Assembly (NCBI GenBank): GCA_046715235.1
Contig: JBKJZO010000040.1
Span: forward strand, 1 to 58,852
From: JBKJZO01 sp046715235
GTDB lineage: Bacteria > Actinomycetota > Actinomycetes > BP-191
DNA: 58,852 nt
Direction: 5' to 3'
The notes beneath the pieces were generated by a model. That model was given only the letters and a program-made list of their open reading frames with translations. It searched no databases and had not been told where the DNA came from. The number at the start of each line of letters is the position of its first letter. Position 1 is the first letter of the stretch. The position numbers and the translations under genes are program-made. Below, one piece after another: positions 14,846 to 23,815 of the stretch.

Positions 14846-17340
14846 GTCTTGCCCTCCGGGGTCGGACCTGATTCGTCCTCAGTGTCCTCGACATTTCTCG
14901 CCACCGCCGTTAGCGATGTGCCCGAGTCAAGATTGATGAGCTTGACGCCCATGGTGGAGCGCTGCGCCCGGCGTACCTGCTTGGCCGTGGTGCGGATGAC
15001 GACGCCCGACGACGTGATCGCGAACAGCTCCTCGTCGGGCCGCACGATCAGCGCCCCTACGAGCTGCCCGCGCTTGGCCACGATCCTGGCGGTGAGAACA
15101 CCCTTACCGCCGCGTCCCTGCACGGGATACTCGACGACCTTGGTGCGCTTGGCGAAACCGCCGTCGGTGGCTACGAGCACATCCTGATCGTCGCCGCGCA
15201 CGACCTCCATGGCGAGCAGTTCGTCGCCGTCGCCCAGGCGCATGCCGATGACGCCTGAGGTTGCGCGGCCCATCGGCCGGCAGTCGGACTCCTTGAACCG
15301 GATCGACTGCGCCTGCTTGCTCACCATCAGCAGGTCCTCGTCGCCGTTGGTCAGCGACGCGGCGATCAGCTCGTCGTCCTCGCGCAGGTTGATCGCGATC
15401 AGCCCGCCGGAGCGGTTGGAGTCAAACTCCTTCAGCGACGTCTTCTTCACCAAGCCCTTGCGAGTGCCGAGCACGAGGAACGGCGCGATCTCGTAGTCGG
15501 GAATGTCGATCACTTGCGCGATCTTCTCCCCCGGCTGGAACGCCAGGATGTTGGCGATGTGCTGGCCTCTGGCCGTACGCGCCGCCTCCGGCAACTCGTG
15601 CGCCTTCGCCCGGTAGACGCGACCCTTGTCGGTGAAGAACAGGATCCAGTGGTGCGTCGTCGTCACGAAGAAGTGCTCGACAATGTCGTCCTGCTTGAGC
15701 TGTGCGCCCTGTACACCGCGGCCGCCACGTTTCTGCGATCGGTACAGGTCGGTCTTGGTGCGCTTGCCGTAGCCGCCGCGGGTCACTGTGACGACGACGT
15801 CTTCTTGTGCGATGAGGTCCTCGAGGGACATGTCACCCTCGTAAGCGATCAGCCTGCTGCGCCGCTCGTCGCCGTACTTCTCGACGATCTCGCCCAGCTC
15901 ATCGTGGATGATCTGCCGCTGCCGCGCCGGGTTGGCGAGGATGTCCTGCAGGTCAGCGATCTCCGTCATGATCTCGTCGTATTCGTCGATGAGCCGCTGC
16001 CGCTCCAGCGCAGCGAGACGGCGCAGCTGCATGTCGAGGATCGCAGTCGCCTGCAGCTCGTCGATGTCGAGCAGCTCAATCAGACCGGCCCGCGCGGTGT
16101 CGACCGTGTCGCTGGCCCGGATCAACGCGATGACGGCGTCGAGTGCGTCGAGTGCCTTGAGGTAGCCGCGCAGGATGTGCGCGCGTTCTTCCTTCTTGCG
16201 CAGCCTGTAGCGGGTGCGCCGGACGATGACTTCGACCTGGTGCGCGACGTAGTAGCGCACCATCTCATCGAGGCGCAGAGTGCGCGGTACGCCGTCGACG
16301 ATCGCAAGCATGTTGACGCCGAAGCTGTCCTGCAGCTGCGTGTGCTTGTAGAGGTTGTTGAGCACGACCTTCGCGACGGCGTCGCGCTTGAGCACGATGA
16401 CCAGGCGCATGCCGACGCGTGCCGAACCCTCGTCGCGGATGTCGGCGATGCCCGCGACCTTGCCCTGGCTGACCAGCTCGGCGATCTTCAGCGCGAGATT
16501 GTCGGGGTTGACCTGGTAGGGCAGCTCGGTGACGACGAGGATCGTGCGGCCCTTCTTGTCCTCGTCGACTTCGACGACAGCGCGGGTGCGCACCGAGCCG
16601 CGGCCGGTGCGGTAGGCCTGCTCGATGCCGTCGCGACCGACGATCAATGCGCCGGTCGGGAAGTCGGGGCCCTTGATCCGCTCGATGAGAGCTTCGAGCA
16701 GTTCCTCCGCGGATGCGTCCGGGTTCAGCAGCGCCCACTGGACGCCGGCAGCCACCTCGCGCAGGTTGTGCGGCGGAATGTTGGTCGCCATACCGACCGC
16801 GATGCCCGAGCTGCCGTTGACGAGCAGGTTAGGAATCCGGCTCGGCAGGATCACCGGCTCCTGCGAACGCCCGTCGTAGTTGTCAACAAGATCTACGGTG
16901 TCCTCGCCAATATCCCGCAACATTTCCATTGCAAGTGGCGCTAGACGGCACTCTGTATATCTCATGGCAGCTGCTGGATCGTTGCCGGGTGAGCCGAAGT
17001 TGCCGTTGCCGTCGACGAGCGGGGCACGCAGGGACCATGGCTGGGCGAGGCGCACCAACGTGTCGTAGATCGCGGTGTCACCGTGGGGGTGGTAGTTGCC
17101 CATCACGTCGCCGACGACGCGCGCGCACTTCACATAGCCGCGGTCGGGCCGGTAGCCGCCTTCGAACATCGCGTAGAGCACGCGCCGGTGCACCGGCTTG
17201 AGACCGTCGCGTACGTCGGGCAGCGCGCGCCCGACGATGACCGACATCGCGTAGTCCATGTAGGACCGGTGCATCTCGACTTCGATGCCGACCGGTTCTA
17301 CGCGATCTCCGGGCGGGGCGGGCGGGGCTTCGTCAGTCAC
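14842..17340 (-). CDS. gyrA: DNA gyrase subunit A
   Basis: 832 residues, full length. GyrA carries the breakage-reunion activity that introduces negative supercoils with GyrB. The quinolone region reads HPHGDTAIYD, with Thr at the position of E. coli Ser83 and the Asp87 equivalent kept. The catalytic tyrosine is Tyr128 in AMRYTECRL. A coiled-coil tower and a C-terminal beta-pinwheel with the GyrA box QKRGGRGVQG follow. The reading frame is intact, with no intein. The codons around Tyr128 (about 16861-16980) are unusually AT-rich for this genome (64 of 120 bases are G or C) and use rare AGA, ACA, CTA and CTT codons. It is preceded by gyrB after a 54-base gap. Confidence 0.98.
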   Translation of the reverse strand: MTDEAPPAPPGDRVEPVGIEVEMHRSYMDYAMSVIVGRALPDVRDGLKPVHRRVLYAMFEGGYRPDRGYVKCARVVGDVMGNYHPHGDTAIYDTLVRLAQPWSLRAPLVDGNGNFGSPGNDPAAAMRYTECRLAPLAMEMLRDIGEDTVDLVDNYDGRSQEPVILPSRIPNLLVNGSSGIAVGMATNIPPHNLREVAAGVQWALLNPDASAEELLEALIERIKGPDFPTGALIVGRDGIEQAYRTGRGSVRTRAVVEVDEDKKGRTILVVTELPYQVNPDNLALKIAELVSQGKVAGIADIRDEGSARVGMRLVIVLKRDAVAKVVLNNLYKHTQLQDSFGVNMLAIVDGVPRTLRLDEMVRYYVAHQVEVIVRRTRYRLRKKEERAHILRGYLKALDALDAVIALIRASDTVDTARAGLIELLDIDELQATAILDMQLRRLAALERQRLIDEYDEIMTEIADLQDILANPARQRQIIHDELGEIVEKYGDERRSRLIAYEGDMSLEDLIAQEDVVVTVTRGGYGKRTKTDLYRSQKRGGRGVQGAQLKQDDIVEHFFVTTTHHWILFFTDKGRVYRAKAHELPEAARTARGQHIANILAFQPGEKIAQVIDIPDYEIAPFLVLGTRKGLVKKTSLKEFDSNRSGGLIAINLREDDELIAASLTNGDEDLLMVSKQAQSIRFKESDCRPMGRATSGVIGMRLGDGDELLAMEVVRGDDQDVLVATDGGFAKRTKVVEYPVQGRGGKGVLTARIVAKRGQLVGALIVRPDEELFAITSSGVVIRTTAKQVRRAQRSTMGVKLINLDSGTSLTAVARNVEDTEDESGPTPEGKT

Positions 17341-17394
17341 GTGCTTCCTTCCGAGGTCTTACGCGAGCAAGCGGCGTACGGGGCAGAAATCCCT

Positions 17395-19305
17395 TTAGAT
17401 ATCGAGGAACCGCACGTCCTTGGCGTTGCGGGTGATGAACGCACGCCTGCTTTCGACGTCCTCACCCATCAGGATCGAGAAGAGCTCGTCGGCAGTTGCG
17501 GCGTCGTCCAATGTGACCTGCAACAGCAGACGTTTCGCCGGGTCCATCGTGGTGTCCCAGAGCTCGTTGGCGTTCATCTCGCCTAGACCCTTGAAGCGCT
17601 GGATGTCAGGCGCCTTGGTCTTACCGGCCTCCGCGCGCGCCTGCACCAGACCGTCGCGCTCGCGGTCGGAGTAGGCGTACTGAAAGTCCTCGCGACCCCA
17701 CTTCACCTTGTACAGCGGGGGCTGCGCGAGATAGACGAAGCCGCCCTCGATCAGCGGACGCATGAAACGGAACAGCAGCGTCAGCAGCAGCGTGCGGATG
17801 TGTTGGCCGTCGACGTCAGCGTCGGCCATCAGCACGACCTTGTGGTAGCGCAGCTTGGTGATGTCGAACTCTTCGTGGATACCGGTGCCGAGCGCGGTGA
17901 TCATCGCCTGCACTTCTGTGTTCTGCAGCACCCGGTCGATGCGCGCCTTCTCGACGTTGATGATCTTGCCGCGGATCGGCAGGATCGCCTGGAACTGCGA
18001 GTTGCGACCGCCCTTGGCACTGCCCCCGGCGCTGTCGCCTTCGACGACGAAAATTTCCGACTCTCGCGGGTCATTGGACTGGCAGTCGGCAAGCTTTCCG
18101 GGCAGCGAACTCGACTCGAGCAGACTCTTGCGCCGGGTCAGATCGCGAGCGGCACGAGCCGCGACGCGAGCCCGCGCGGCCATCAGGGATTTGTTGATGA
18201 CGTCACGCGCCTCGCCCGGATGTGCGTTGAGCCAGTCGAGCAAGTGCTCGTTGCAGGCCTTCTGCACAAAGGATTTCGCCTCGGTGTTGCCCAGCTTGGT
18301 CTTGGTCTGACCCTCGAACTGCGGCTGGCTGATTTTCAGCGAAACGATCGCGGTCAGTCCCTCGCGTACGTCGTCGCCGGTGAGGTTGTCGTCCTTCTCC
18401 TTGAGCAGCTTCTGCTCGCGCGCGTATCGGTTGACGACGCTGGTCAACGCGGCGCGGAAGCCTTCCTCGTGAGTGCCGCCCTCATGAGTGTTGATGGTGT
18501 TGGCGAATGTGTAGACCGACTCGCTGTAGGTGGCGTTCCACTGCATCGCAATCTCGACTTCGATGCCCTCGCCCTTGTTCTCGAACGCGACGATCGTCTT
18601 GTGGATCGACTCCTTGCTGGCGTTGAGGTGCTTGACGAAGTCGACGATGCCGCCGGCGTACCGGTAGACGACTTCGGTAGGCACTTCGCTGCGCTCGTCG
18701 CGAAGGGTGATCTTGAGGCCCTTGTTGAGGAAGGCCATCTCCTGCATGCGCCGGGACAACGTCTCGAACGTGTACTCGGTCGTCTCGAAGATCTTCGGGT
18801 CGGCCCAGAAGATGATCTGCGTGCCGGTCTTCAGGCTCGGCGGACCTTGGGTGATCTTCTCGACCGGCTTGCTCTTGGCGTAGGACTGCGTCCACATGAA
18901 GCCGTCGCGGTGGATCTCGACCTCGAGACGGCTCGAGAGGGCATTGACGACGGACACGCCAACACCGTGCAGGCCACCGGACACCGCGTATGACCCCGAG
19001 TCGAACTTGCCTCCCGCGTGCAGCGTCGTCAGGACGATCTCGAGCGTCGGCTTCTTCTCGGTCGGGTGCATCGCAACCGGGATGCCACGGCCGTTGTCGC
19101 GCACACGTACGCCGCCGTCGGCCAGCAGGGTGGCGTGGATGTCGTCGCAAAAGCCTGCCAGCGCCTCGTCGACTGCGTTGTCGACGACTTCGTAGACGAG
19201 GTGGTGCAGGCCGCGCTCACCGGTCGATCCGATGTACATGCCGGGCCGCTTGCGGACCGCTTCGAGACCTTCGAGGACCTTGATGCTAGCGGCGTCGTAA
19301 GACAC
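17395..19305 (-). CDS. gyrB: DNA gyrase subunit B
   Basis: About 636 residues. The GHKL ATPase (YEVVDNAVDEAL, DNGRGIP, GLHGVGVSVVNALS) drives supercoiling, and the TOPRIM domain (EGDSAGGSAKGGR and DADVDGQHI) binds Mg2+ for strand cleavage with GyrA. The C-terminus ends in AFITRNAKDVRFLDI, typical of the family. GTG 19305 is preferred because GGGAGA lies just upstream and the residual N-terminus (VSYDAASIKVLEGL) fits relatives; GTG 19335 in the same frame would add 10 residues. A nested hairpin lies immediately upstream. Confidence 0.97.
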   Translation of the reverse strand: MSYDAASIKVLEGLEAVRKRPGMYIGSTGERGLHHLVYEVVDNAVDEALAGFCDDIHATLLADGGVRVRDNGRGIPVAMHPTEKKPTLEIVLTTLHAGGKFDSGSYAVSGGLHGVGVSVVNALSSRLEVEIHRDGFMWTQSYAKSKPVEKITQGPPSLKTGTQIIFWADPKIFETTEYTFETLSRRMQEMAFLNKGLKITLRDERSEVPTEVVYRYAGGIVDFVKHLNASKESIHKTIVAFENKGEGIEVEIAMQWNATYSESVYTFANTINTHEGGTHEEGFRAALTSVVNRYAREQKLLKEKDDNLTGDDVREGLTAIVSLKISQPQFEGQTKTKLGNTEAKSFVQKACNEHLLDWLNAHPGEARDVINKSLMAARARVAARAARDLTRRKSLLESSSLPGKLADCQSNDPRESEIFVVEGDSAGGSAKGGRNSQFQAILPIRGKIINVEKARIDRVLQNTEVQAMITALGTGIHEEFDITKLRYHKVVLMADADVDGQHIRTLLLTLLFRFMRPLIEGGFVYLAQPPLYKVKWGREDFQYAYSDRERDGLVQARAEAGKTKAPDIQRFKGLGEMNANELWDTTMDPAKRLLLQVTLDDAATADELFSILMGEDVESRRAFITRNAKDVRFLDI

Positions 19306-19340
19306 ATCTCTCCCGGTTCCGGCCAGCCCTGGCACACGTC

Positions 19341-19380
19341 GCCCCGATCTTCACGGCCCTCTGAAGGGCTCGATCGGGGC
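19341..19380 (-). promoter_or_regulatory. Nested hairpin in the gyrB leader
   Basis: GCCCCGATC (19341-19349) pairs perfectly with GATCGGGGC (19372-19380). Inside it GCCCT (19356-19360) and AGGGC (19365-19369) form a second stem around a CTGA tetraloop. On the gyrB strand it lies 36 bases before GTG 19305 and would fold in the mRNA leader. A regulatory role is inferred. The rest of 19381-19654 has no convincing gene. Confidence 0.5.
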
Positions 19381-19569
19381 TAGGGCAACCTGTGCGGCGC
19401 TGGACCAACAATTAGGCTGAATTCTAGCCGACTCCAGCGACAGGAACGGGCATTGCGCCGGTCTGTGGAGGCGCGTGGCGATCCATCAGGGCCGGGGTCA
19501 TGTCCCCCCACGCGAGCCCGGGGCCTCAGAGCCTTCCTGGCCGCGCCAGCGACACCTGCTGCCGTTCTC

Positions 19570-19625
19570 CGTGATCTTCGGCCATCACCTCCGCCTGGGT
19601 GGTGCAGAAAGGGCCGAAGATCACG
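19570..19625. repeat. Long intergenic palindrome between DUF721 and gyrB
   Basis: CGTGATCTTCGGCC (19570-19583) is the exact reverse complement of GGCCGAAGATCACG (19612-19625), a 14-bp stem. The spacer carries a smaller CACC/GGTG stem. It lies downstream of the DUF721 stop (19655) and upstream of gyrB. It has no U-tract on the DUF721 strand. It may be a terminator hairpin or a copy of a dispersed palindromic element. Confidence 0.6.
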
Positions 19626-19654
19626 ACTTTGGGCGCGGCGCGCTCAAACGCGGC

Positions 19655-20284
19655 TCAGCCGTAGGTGTCGCGCGGGCCGCGGCTGTCCGCCGTACGCCAT
19701 TCGCCTTTAGGGTGGGCCGGTCCGGCCGGGCCGTGGATCCGCAGCTTCGAGACCGTCGCCACGCCCACCTCCGCCTGGATGCGGCTGAGCAAAGTGCTCG
19801 AGAGCAGCCGCAGCTGGGTTGCCCACGCGGTCGATTCGGCCTGTACGACGAGCTCCCCGTCATTGAGGGACACAGGAGACGCGTGCGCGGCGACGTCGGC
19901 GCCGACGAGATGGTCCCAGCGGCTCAGGACCGAGGCGCTCTTGAGCTCGGACTTCCAGCCCCGCGCGGCGAGCAGCGCCTCGATCGCCGCGCCGAACCCG
20001 ACCGGCTCCGCGCTGTCGCCAGGAGCGCGCTTGCGCATGCGCCGCAGCTCCGCCCGCTTGTCGGCGGCCATCCGCCGAGCCGCCGGCGACGCCGCGCGCC
20101 GGCGATCGGCCTCGGCCTTGACCTGCGCCAGCATCGATCGGGCGAGATCCGGACCCGTCACCGGTGCCTGCGGTACGTCGGACTCCTCGCCTTCGAGTTC
20201 GGCGTTGCCGTCGCCGATCATGTCATCGTGGCCATCGCCGTCGGCGGCGACGCACTCGTCGTCGGGCCGGCCATCAGCGGACAC
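19655..20284 (-). CDS. DUF721 (DciA-like) protein
   Basis: 209 residues, the actinobacterial recF-gyrB intergenic gene (M. tuberculosis Rv0004). An acidic N-terminus (about 1-40), a basic helical stretch (RRRAASPAARRMAADKRAELRR pattern, about 60-85) and the C-terminal DUF721 domain with LSRWDHLVGADVAAHASPVS and LVVQAESTAWATQLRLL are visible. DUF721 proteins related to DciA help load the replicative helicase DnaB at origins; activity here is inferred. GTG 20284 overlaps the end of recF, so the genes are coupled. Confidence 0.88.
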   Translation of the reverse strand: MSADGRPDDECVAADGDGHDDMIGDGNAELEGEESDVPQAPVTGPDLARSMLAQVKAEADRRRAASPAARRMAADKRAELRRMRKRAPGDSAEPVGFGAAIEALLAARGWKSELKSASVLSRWDHLVGADVAAHASPVSLNDGELVVQAESTAWATQLRLLSSTLLSRIQAEVGVATVSKLRIHGPAGPAHPKGEWRTADSRGPRDTYG

Positions 20285-21410
20285 GCGTCACCTCGCCACC
20301 CATCACGTCGAAGCGGGCTCCGACCAGTTGCTCGGGCACGTCCTCGACCACGGCGGCCGTGACCAGCACCTGCTCGCGGCTGGAAACCAGATCGGCCAGC
20401 CGGTCGCGGCGGCGAGTGTCGAGCTCGGCGAACACATCGTCGAGCACCAGAACCGGCTCGCCGCCATCGGCGGCCAGCAGGTCGTGAGACGCGAGCCGCA
20501 GCGCCAGTGCCAGCGACCATGACTCGCCGTGACTCGCGTAGCCCTTCGCCGGGAAGTCCCCGATCGACAGGACCAGGTCGTCACGATGCGGCCCGACCAG
20601 CGAAACGCCGCGCTCGAGCTCTTGCGGCCGCAACCTCGACACCTCGGCGGCGATCGCTGCCGCGAGCAGATCGCGATCGGGTACGAGCGGCGTGTCCGGT
20701 CCTATGGACGACTTGTAGTCGAGCGCGGTCGGGCCACTGCCGCCGGAGACGGCGTCGTACGCCTTATCTACCAGGGGTCTCAGTGAATCGACGATCTCGA
20801 TTCGGCCCGCAAGCAGCTCGGCGCCATAGCGCGCGAGGTGCTCGTCCCACGTGTCGAGAGTGCGGAGGTCACCCCCGCCGCTGCGCTGCGCACGTACCGC
20901 CGCACCCGACGACTTCAGTAGGGTGTTGCGCTGCTTTAGCACTCGCTCGTAGTCGGCCCGGACCGCGTAGTAGCGCGGCGACCGCGCGATCAGCAGGTCA
21001 TCGAGGAAACGCCGGCGGGAGTCTGGATCGCCCTTGACCAGGGCCAGATCCTCCGGCGCGAACAGCACAGTCCGCAGCACGCCGAGCACCTCGCGCGGGC
21101 GCGGCACGGGCGAGCGGTTGATGCGAGCACGGTTGGCCTTGCCCGGGTTGATCTCGATCTCGACGAGCGTTGCCCGCCCGTCGCGGTGTACCTCACACCG
21201 AACGATCGCGCGCTCGGCCCCTTGCCGGACCAGCGGCGTAGCGGAGGACACCCGATGGCTGTCGAGGGTGGCGACATAGCCGAGAGCCTCGACGAGGTTG
21301 GTCTTGCCTTGGCCGTTGGGCCCGATGAACGCCGTCGGCCCCGGCGTGAGCTCGACGAGTGCCTCCGCGTAGCTGCGGAAATCGTTGACGGCAAGCTTGG
21401 AGACGAACAC
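20274..21410 (-). CDS. recF: DNA replication/repair protein RecF
   Basis: 378 residues, full length. It is an SMC-like ABC ATPase that binds gapped DNA and helps RecO-RecR load RecA. Walker A is GPNGQGKTNLVEAL (about 33-46), the signature region is LVGPHRDDLVL, and Walker B is PVLVLDDVFAELD near the C-terminus. GTG 21410 begins FVSKLAVNDFRSY, the conserved N-terminus. It lies 2 bases after gnd and overlaps the DUF721 gene, so it belongs to the dnaN-gnd-recF-DUF721 group. Confidence 0.97.
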   Translation of the reverse strand: MFVSKLAVNDFRSYAEALVELTPGPTAFIGPNGQGKTNLVEALGYVATLDSHRVSSATPLVRQGAERAIVRCEVHRDGRATLVEIEINPGKANRARINRSPVPRPREVLGVLRTVLFAPEDLALVKGDPDSRRRFLDDLLIARSPRYYAVRADYERVLKQRNTLLKSSGAAVRAQRSGGGDLRTLDTWDEHLARYGAELLAGRIEIVDSLRPLVDKAYDAVSGGSGPTALDYKSSIGPDTPLVPDRDLLAAAIAAEVSRLRPQELERGVSLVGPHRDDLVLSIGDFPAKGYASHGESWSLALALRLASHDLLAADGGEPVLVLDDVFAELDTRRRDRLADLVSSREQVLVTAAVVEDVPEQLVGARFDVMGGEVTRVR

Positions 21411-21412
21411 GG

Positions 21413-22351
21413 CTAGCCGGTCGCCTCGCCCTCGGCGGCCTCGCGAGCCTCGGTCTCCGGACCCGTCTCCGGTTCCGGCTCGGTCGCCTTAGTGGCGTGC
21501 CCCCCGAACTGCTTACGCAAGCTGGCGATGACGCGCATCGCCTCCGACTCCTCCTGTCGCGACGCAAACCGTGCGAACAGCGACGCCGAGATGACATTGA
21601 GCGGTACGCCGAGCCGGATCGCTTCCTGCACCGTCCAGCGGCCTTCACCCGAGTCGTCGGAATAGCCGCTTACGCTCTCCAGACCTGGATCCTCCTTCAG
21701 GGCTTTCGCCAGCAGGTCGAGCAACCACGACCGTACGACGGTGCCGTGCCGCCAGGATTCGACGACCTGCGCGAGTGGGATCTCGAACTCGCTCTTGGAC
21801 AGCAGCTCGAAGCCCTCGGCGTACGAGTGCATCAGGCCATACTCGATGCCGTTGTGCACCATCTTCGTGTAGTGCCCCGCGCCGCATGCCCCGGCGTGCA
21901 CGAAGCCGTCCTGCTCGGGCTTGAGCGCGTCGAAGATCGGCTGCACCTTCGCGACGTCCTCAGCGCTGCCGCCGACCATGAGCGCGTAGCCCTCTTTCAG
22001 ACCCCAGATGCCGCCGCTGACGCCGGCGTCGACGAAGCCGATGCCGCGCGCGGAAGCCGCTTCGCCGCGACGTACCGAATCGACGTAGTAGGAGTTGCCG
22101 CCTTCCACGATTACGTCACCTGGCGACAGCAGCGCGAGTAGCTCCTCGACCGTCTTCTCGGTCGGGTCGCCGGCCGGCACCATCACCCAGACGACCCTGG
22201 GTGCGGTCAGGGCCGCGGCCAGGCCGGCGAGTGAATCGACGTCGCGGCGCCCGGGGTCACGGTCAAAACCGACGACATCATGGCCGGCGGCTCGCAGCCG
22301 CTCGGACATGTTGCCGCCCATCTTGCCCAGGCCCACCATGCCCAGCTGCAC
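21413..22351 (-). CDS. gnd: 6-phosphogluconate dehydrogenase (decarboxylating), short form
   Basis: 312 residues. It converts 6-phosphogluconate to ribulose 5-phosphate and CO2 with NAD(P)+. The Rossmann motif LGMVGLGKMGGNMSERL is at the N-terminus. The catalytic region follows, with GGNSYYVDSVRR, GVSGGIWGLKEGYALMVGG and KMVHNGIEYGLMHSYAEG (the active Lys and Asn). The length is that of the short type (about 300 residues), usually NAD-linked, not the 470-residue form. A Glu/Thr-rich C-terminal tail of about 25 residues is extra. It occupies the conserved slot between dnaN and recF. Confidence 0.95.
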   Translation of the reverse strand: MQLGMVGLGKMGGNMSERLRAAGHDVVGFDRDPGRRDVDSLAGLAAALTAPRVVWVMVPAGDPTEKTVEELLALLSPGDVIVEGGNSYYVDSVRRGEAASARGIGFVDAGVSGGIWGLKEGYALMVGGSAEDVAKVQPIFDALKPEQDGFVHAGACGAGHYTKMVHNGIEYGLMHSYAEGFELLSKSEFEIPLAQVVESWRHGTVVRSWLLDLLAKALKEDPGLESVSGYSDDSGEGRWTVQEAIRLGVPLNVISASLFARFASRQEESEAMRVIASLRKQFGGHATKATEPEPETGPETEAREAAEGEATG

Positions 22352-22397
22352 CCGGGTGCTCCTTCCAGCAGGTATGAGAGACGCCGGAATCGAGGCT

Positions 22398-23510
22398 TTA
22401 TCCGGAAAGGCGAACAGGCATCAACATGTAGCGGTAGTCGGACTCCTTGCCGGCGATGACCGCCGGCTTGACCGCGCCGTTGAACGACATGTGCGCCTGA
22501 TCGGAGTCGAGTGCGCCGAGTCCGTCGAGAAGGTAGGTCGGGTTGAAGGCGATCGTCATCGGCTCGCCTTCGTAGCCGACCTCGATGGCCTCGGACGCCT
22601 GCGCCTCGCCGCCGCTACCCGCTTCGAGCACCAACTCATCGGGGCCGAAGGACAGCCGGATCGGCGTATTCCGTTGTGCCACAAGGGAAACTCGCTTTAC
22701 TGCCTCGACCAACTGCGTTGTCGTCAGTCGCGCGCTCGAGCCGAATTCACTCGGCAGCAGCGAGCGGTACTTGGGGAACTCACCCTCGAGCAGCCGGGTT
22801 GTCGTACGCCGCGCACCGCCAGCGAAGCCCGCCATGCCTTCGCCTTGTGCCCCCGTGCCGAGAGCGATCGAGACCTCTGCGCCGGTGCCGGCGAGGGTCT
22901 TGGCTGCCTCATTGAGGGTGCGCGCGGGGATCAATGCCGTCGTTGCGCCGGCTGGATTCTCGGGACGCCATTTGATGTCGCGGATGGCCAGCCGGTAGCG
23001 GTCGGTCGCCGCCAGCGTCAGCTGCTCGCCATCGACCTCGACGCGGATGCCGGTGAGCACCGGCAACGTGTCGTCCTTGCCCGCCGCGACGAACACCTGG
23101 GCGACGGCGGCGGCAAAGGCGTCACTCGCGATCTTGCCGGCTGCCTGCGGCATCGGTGGCAGGGTCGGGTAGTCCTCGACCGGCAGGGTCGGCAGCGTGA
23201 ACCGCGCCGCGCCGCAGGTCAGAACCACACGTGATCCGTCGGCTTCGAGCTCGACTGGTGCGGCAGGCAGGCTGCGGGTGATCTCGGAGAGCAGCCGGCC
23301 GGACACCAAGGCGCGCCCGCCCGAACTGGCCTGGCACTCGAGCATCGCCTCGGCGGACACCTCGTAGTCGAACCCCGACAGACGCAGTTCGTGCCCGGTG
23401 ACGTCGATCAGCAACCCGGCCAGGACTGGCACGGCGGGACGCGCCGGCAGGCTGCGCGCCGTCCAGGCAACCGCATCAGCGAAGTCATCTCGCTCAACTC
23501 GGAACTTCAC
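22398..23510 (-). CDS. dnaN: DNA polymerase III subunit beta (sliding clamp)
   Basis: 370 residues, a ring-forming clamp with three similar domains (about 1-125, 126-250, 251-370) that tethers DNA polymerase III. It shows VKFRVERDDFADAVAW at the start and ends in YMLMPVRLSG, the typical C-terminal motif. GTG 23510 is chosen over ATG 23528 because AGGCAGGA lies just before it and relatives begin at this residue. It is the first gene left of the origin, with its promoter in the oriC segment. Confidence 0.97.
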   Translation of the reverse strand: MKFRVERDDFADAVAWTARSLPARPAVPVLAGLLIDVTGHELRLSGFDYEVSAEAMLECQASSGGRALVSGRLLSEITRSLPAAPVELEADGSRVVLTCGAARFTLPTLPVEDYPTLPPMPQAAGKIASDAFAAAVAQVFVAAGKDDTLPVLTGIRVEVDGEQLTLAATDRYRLAIRDIKWRPENPAGATTALIPARTLNEAAKTLAGTGAEVSIALGTGAQGEGMAGFAGGARRTTTRLLEGEFPKYRSLLPSEFGSSARLTTTQLVEAVKRVSLVAQRNTPIRLSFGPDELVLEAGSGGEAQASEAIEVGYEGEPMTIAFNPTYLLDGLGALDSDQAHMSFNGAVKPAVIAGKESDYRYMLMPVRLSG

Positions 23511-23815
23511 GTGCGTCCTGCCTTCCATCGGACCTGGTCCCCAGCCCGGGTGGGTCCCTCTTGTTGTTCTTCTAGCTCTCTTAGAGAAGTACTACTCGCC
23601 ACCATAGGGAAGCCGAAACTGTGCACAAGCGGCGTCAGTGCAGGTCAGCGCCATGATCACGCTGTTTCAAACTGTGTACGGCGGCAGTGCACAACGGTGC
23701 AGGTCGCAGGATCGCTGCGCCGTCCCCAAGTTGCCCCAGGCCGACCCACCGGCTTTCCACACGCTTGTCCACACCTGTGCACCACGTGATCTTGTGGTCA
23801 GCGTGGGACAAACCG
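23511..23815. other. oriC candidate: dnaA-dnaN intergenic region with DnaA boxes
   Basis: No gene is present. A perfect actinobacterial DnaA box TTGTCCACA lies at 23765-23773. Near matches on either strand are TTGTGCACA (reverse, 23620-23628), TTGTGCACT (reverse, 23686-23694), CTTTCCACA (23753-23761) and TGGTGCACA (reverse, 23776-23784). The stretch 23563-23611 is poorer in GC than its surroundings and may be the unwinding element. Location and motif density fit the origin of related Actinomycetes, where oriC lies between dnaA and dnaN. Confidence 0.8.

Noticed and set aside
15514..16944. 476-codon forward frame opposite gyrA
   Set aside because: It is the antisense shadow of a fully motif-supported gyrA; no domain or ribosome site supports it.
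17800..18993. 397-codon forward frame opposite gyrB
   Set aside because: Shadow of gyrB with no recognisable motif.
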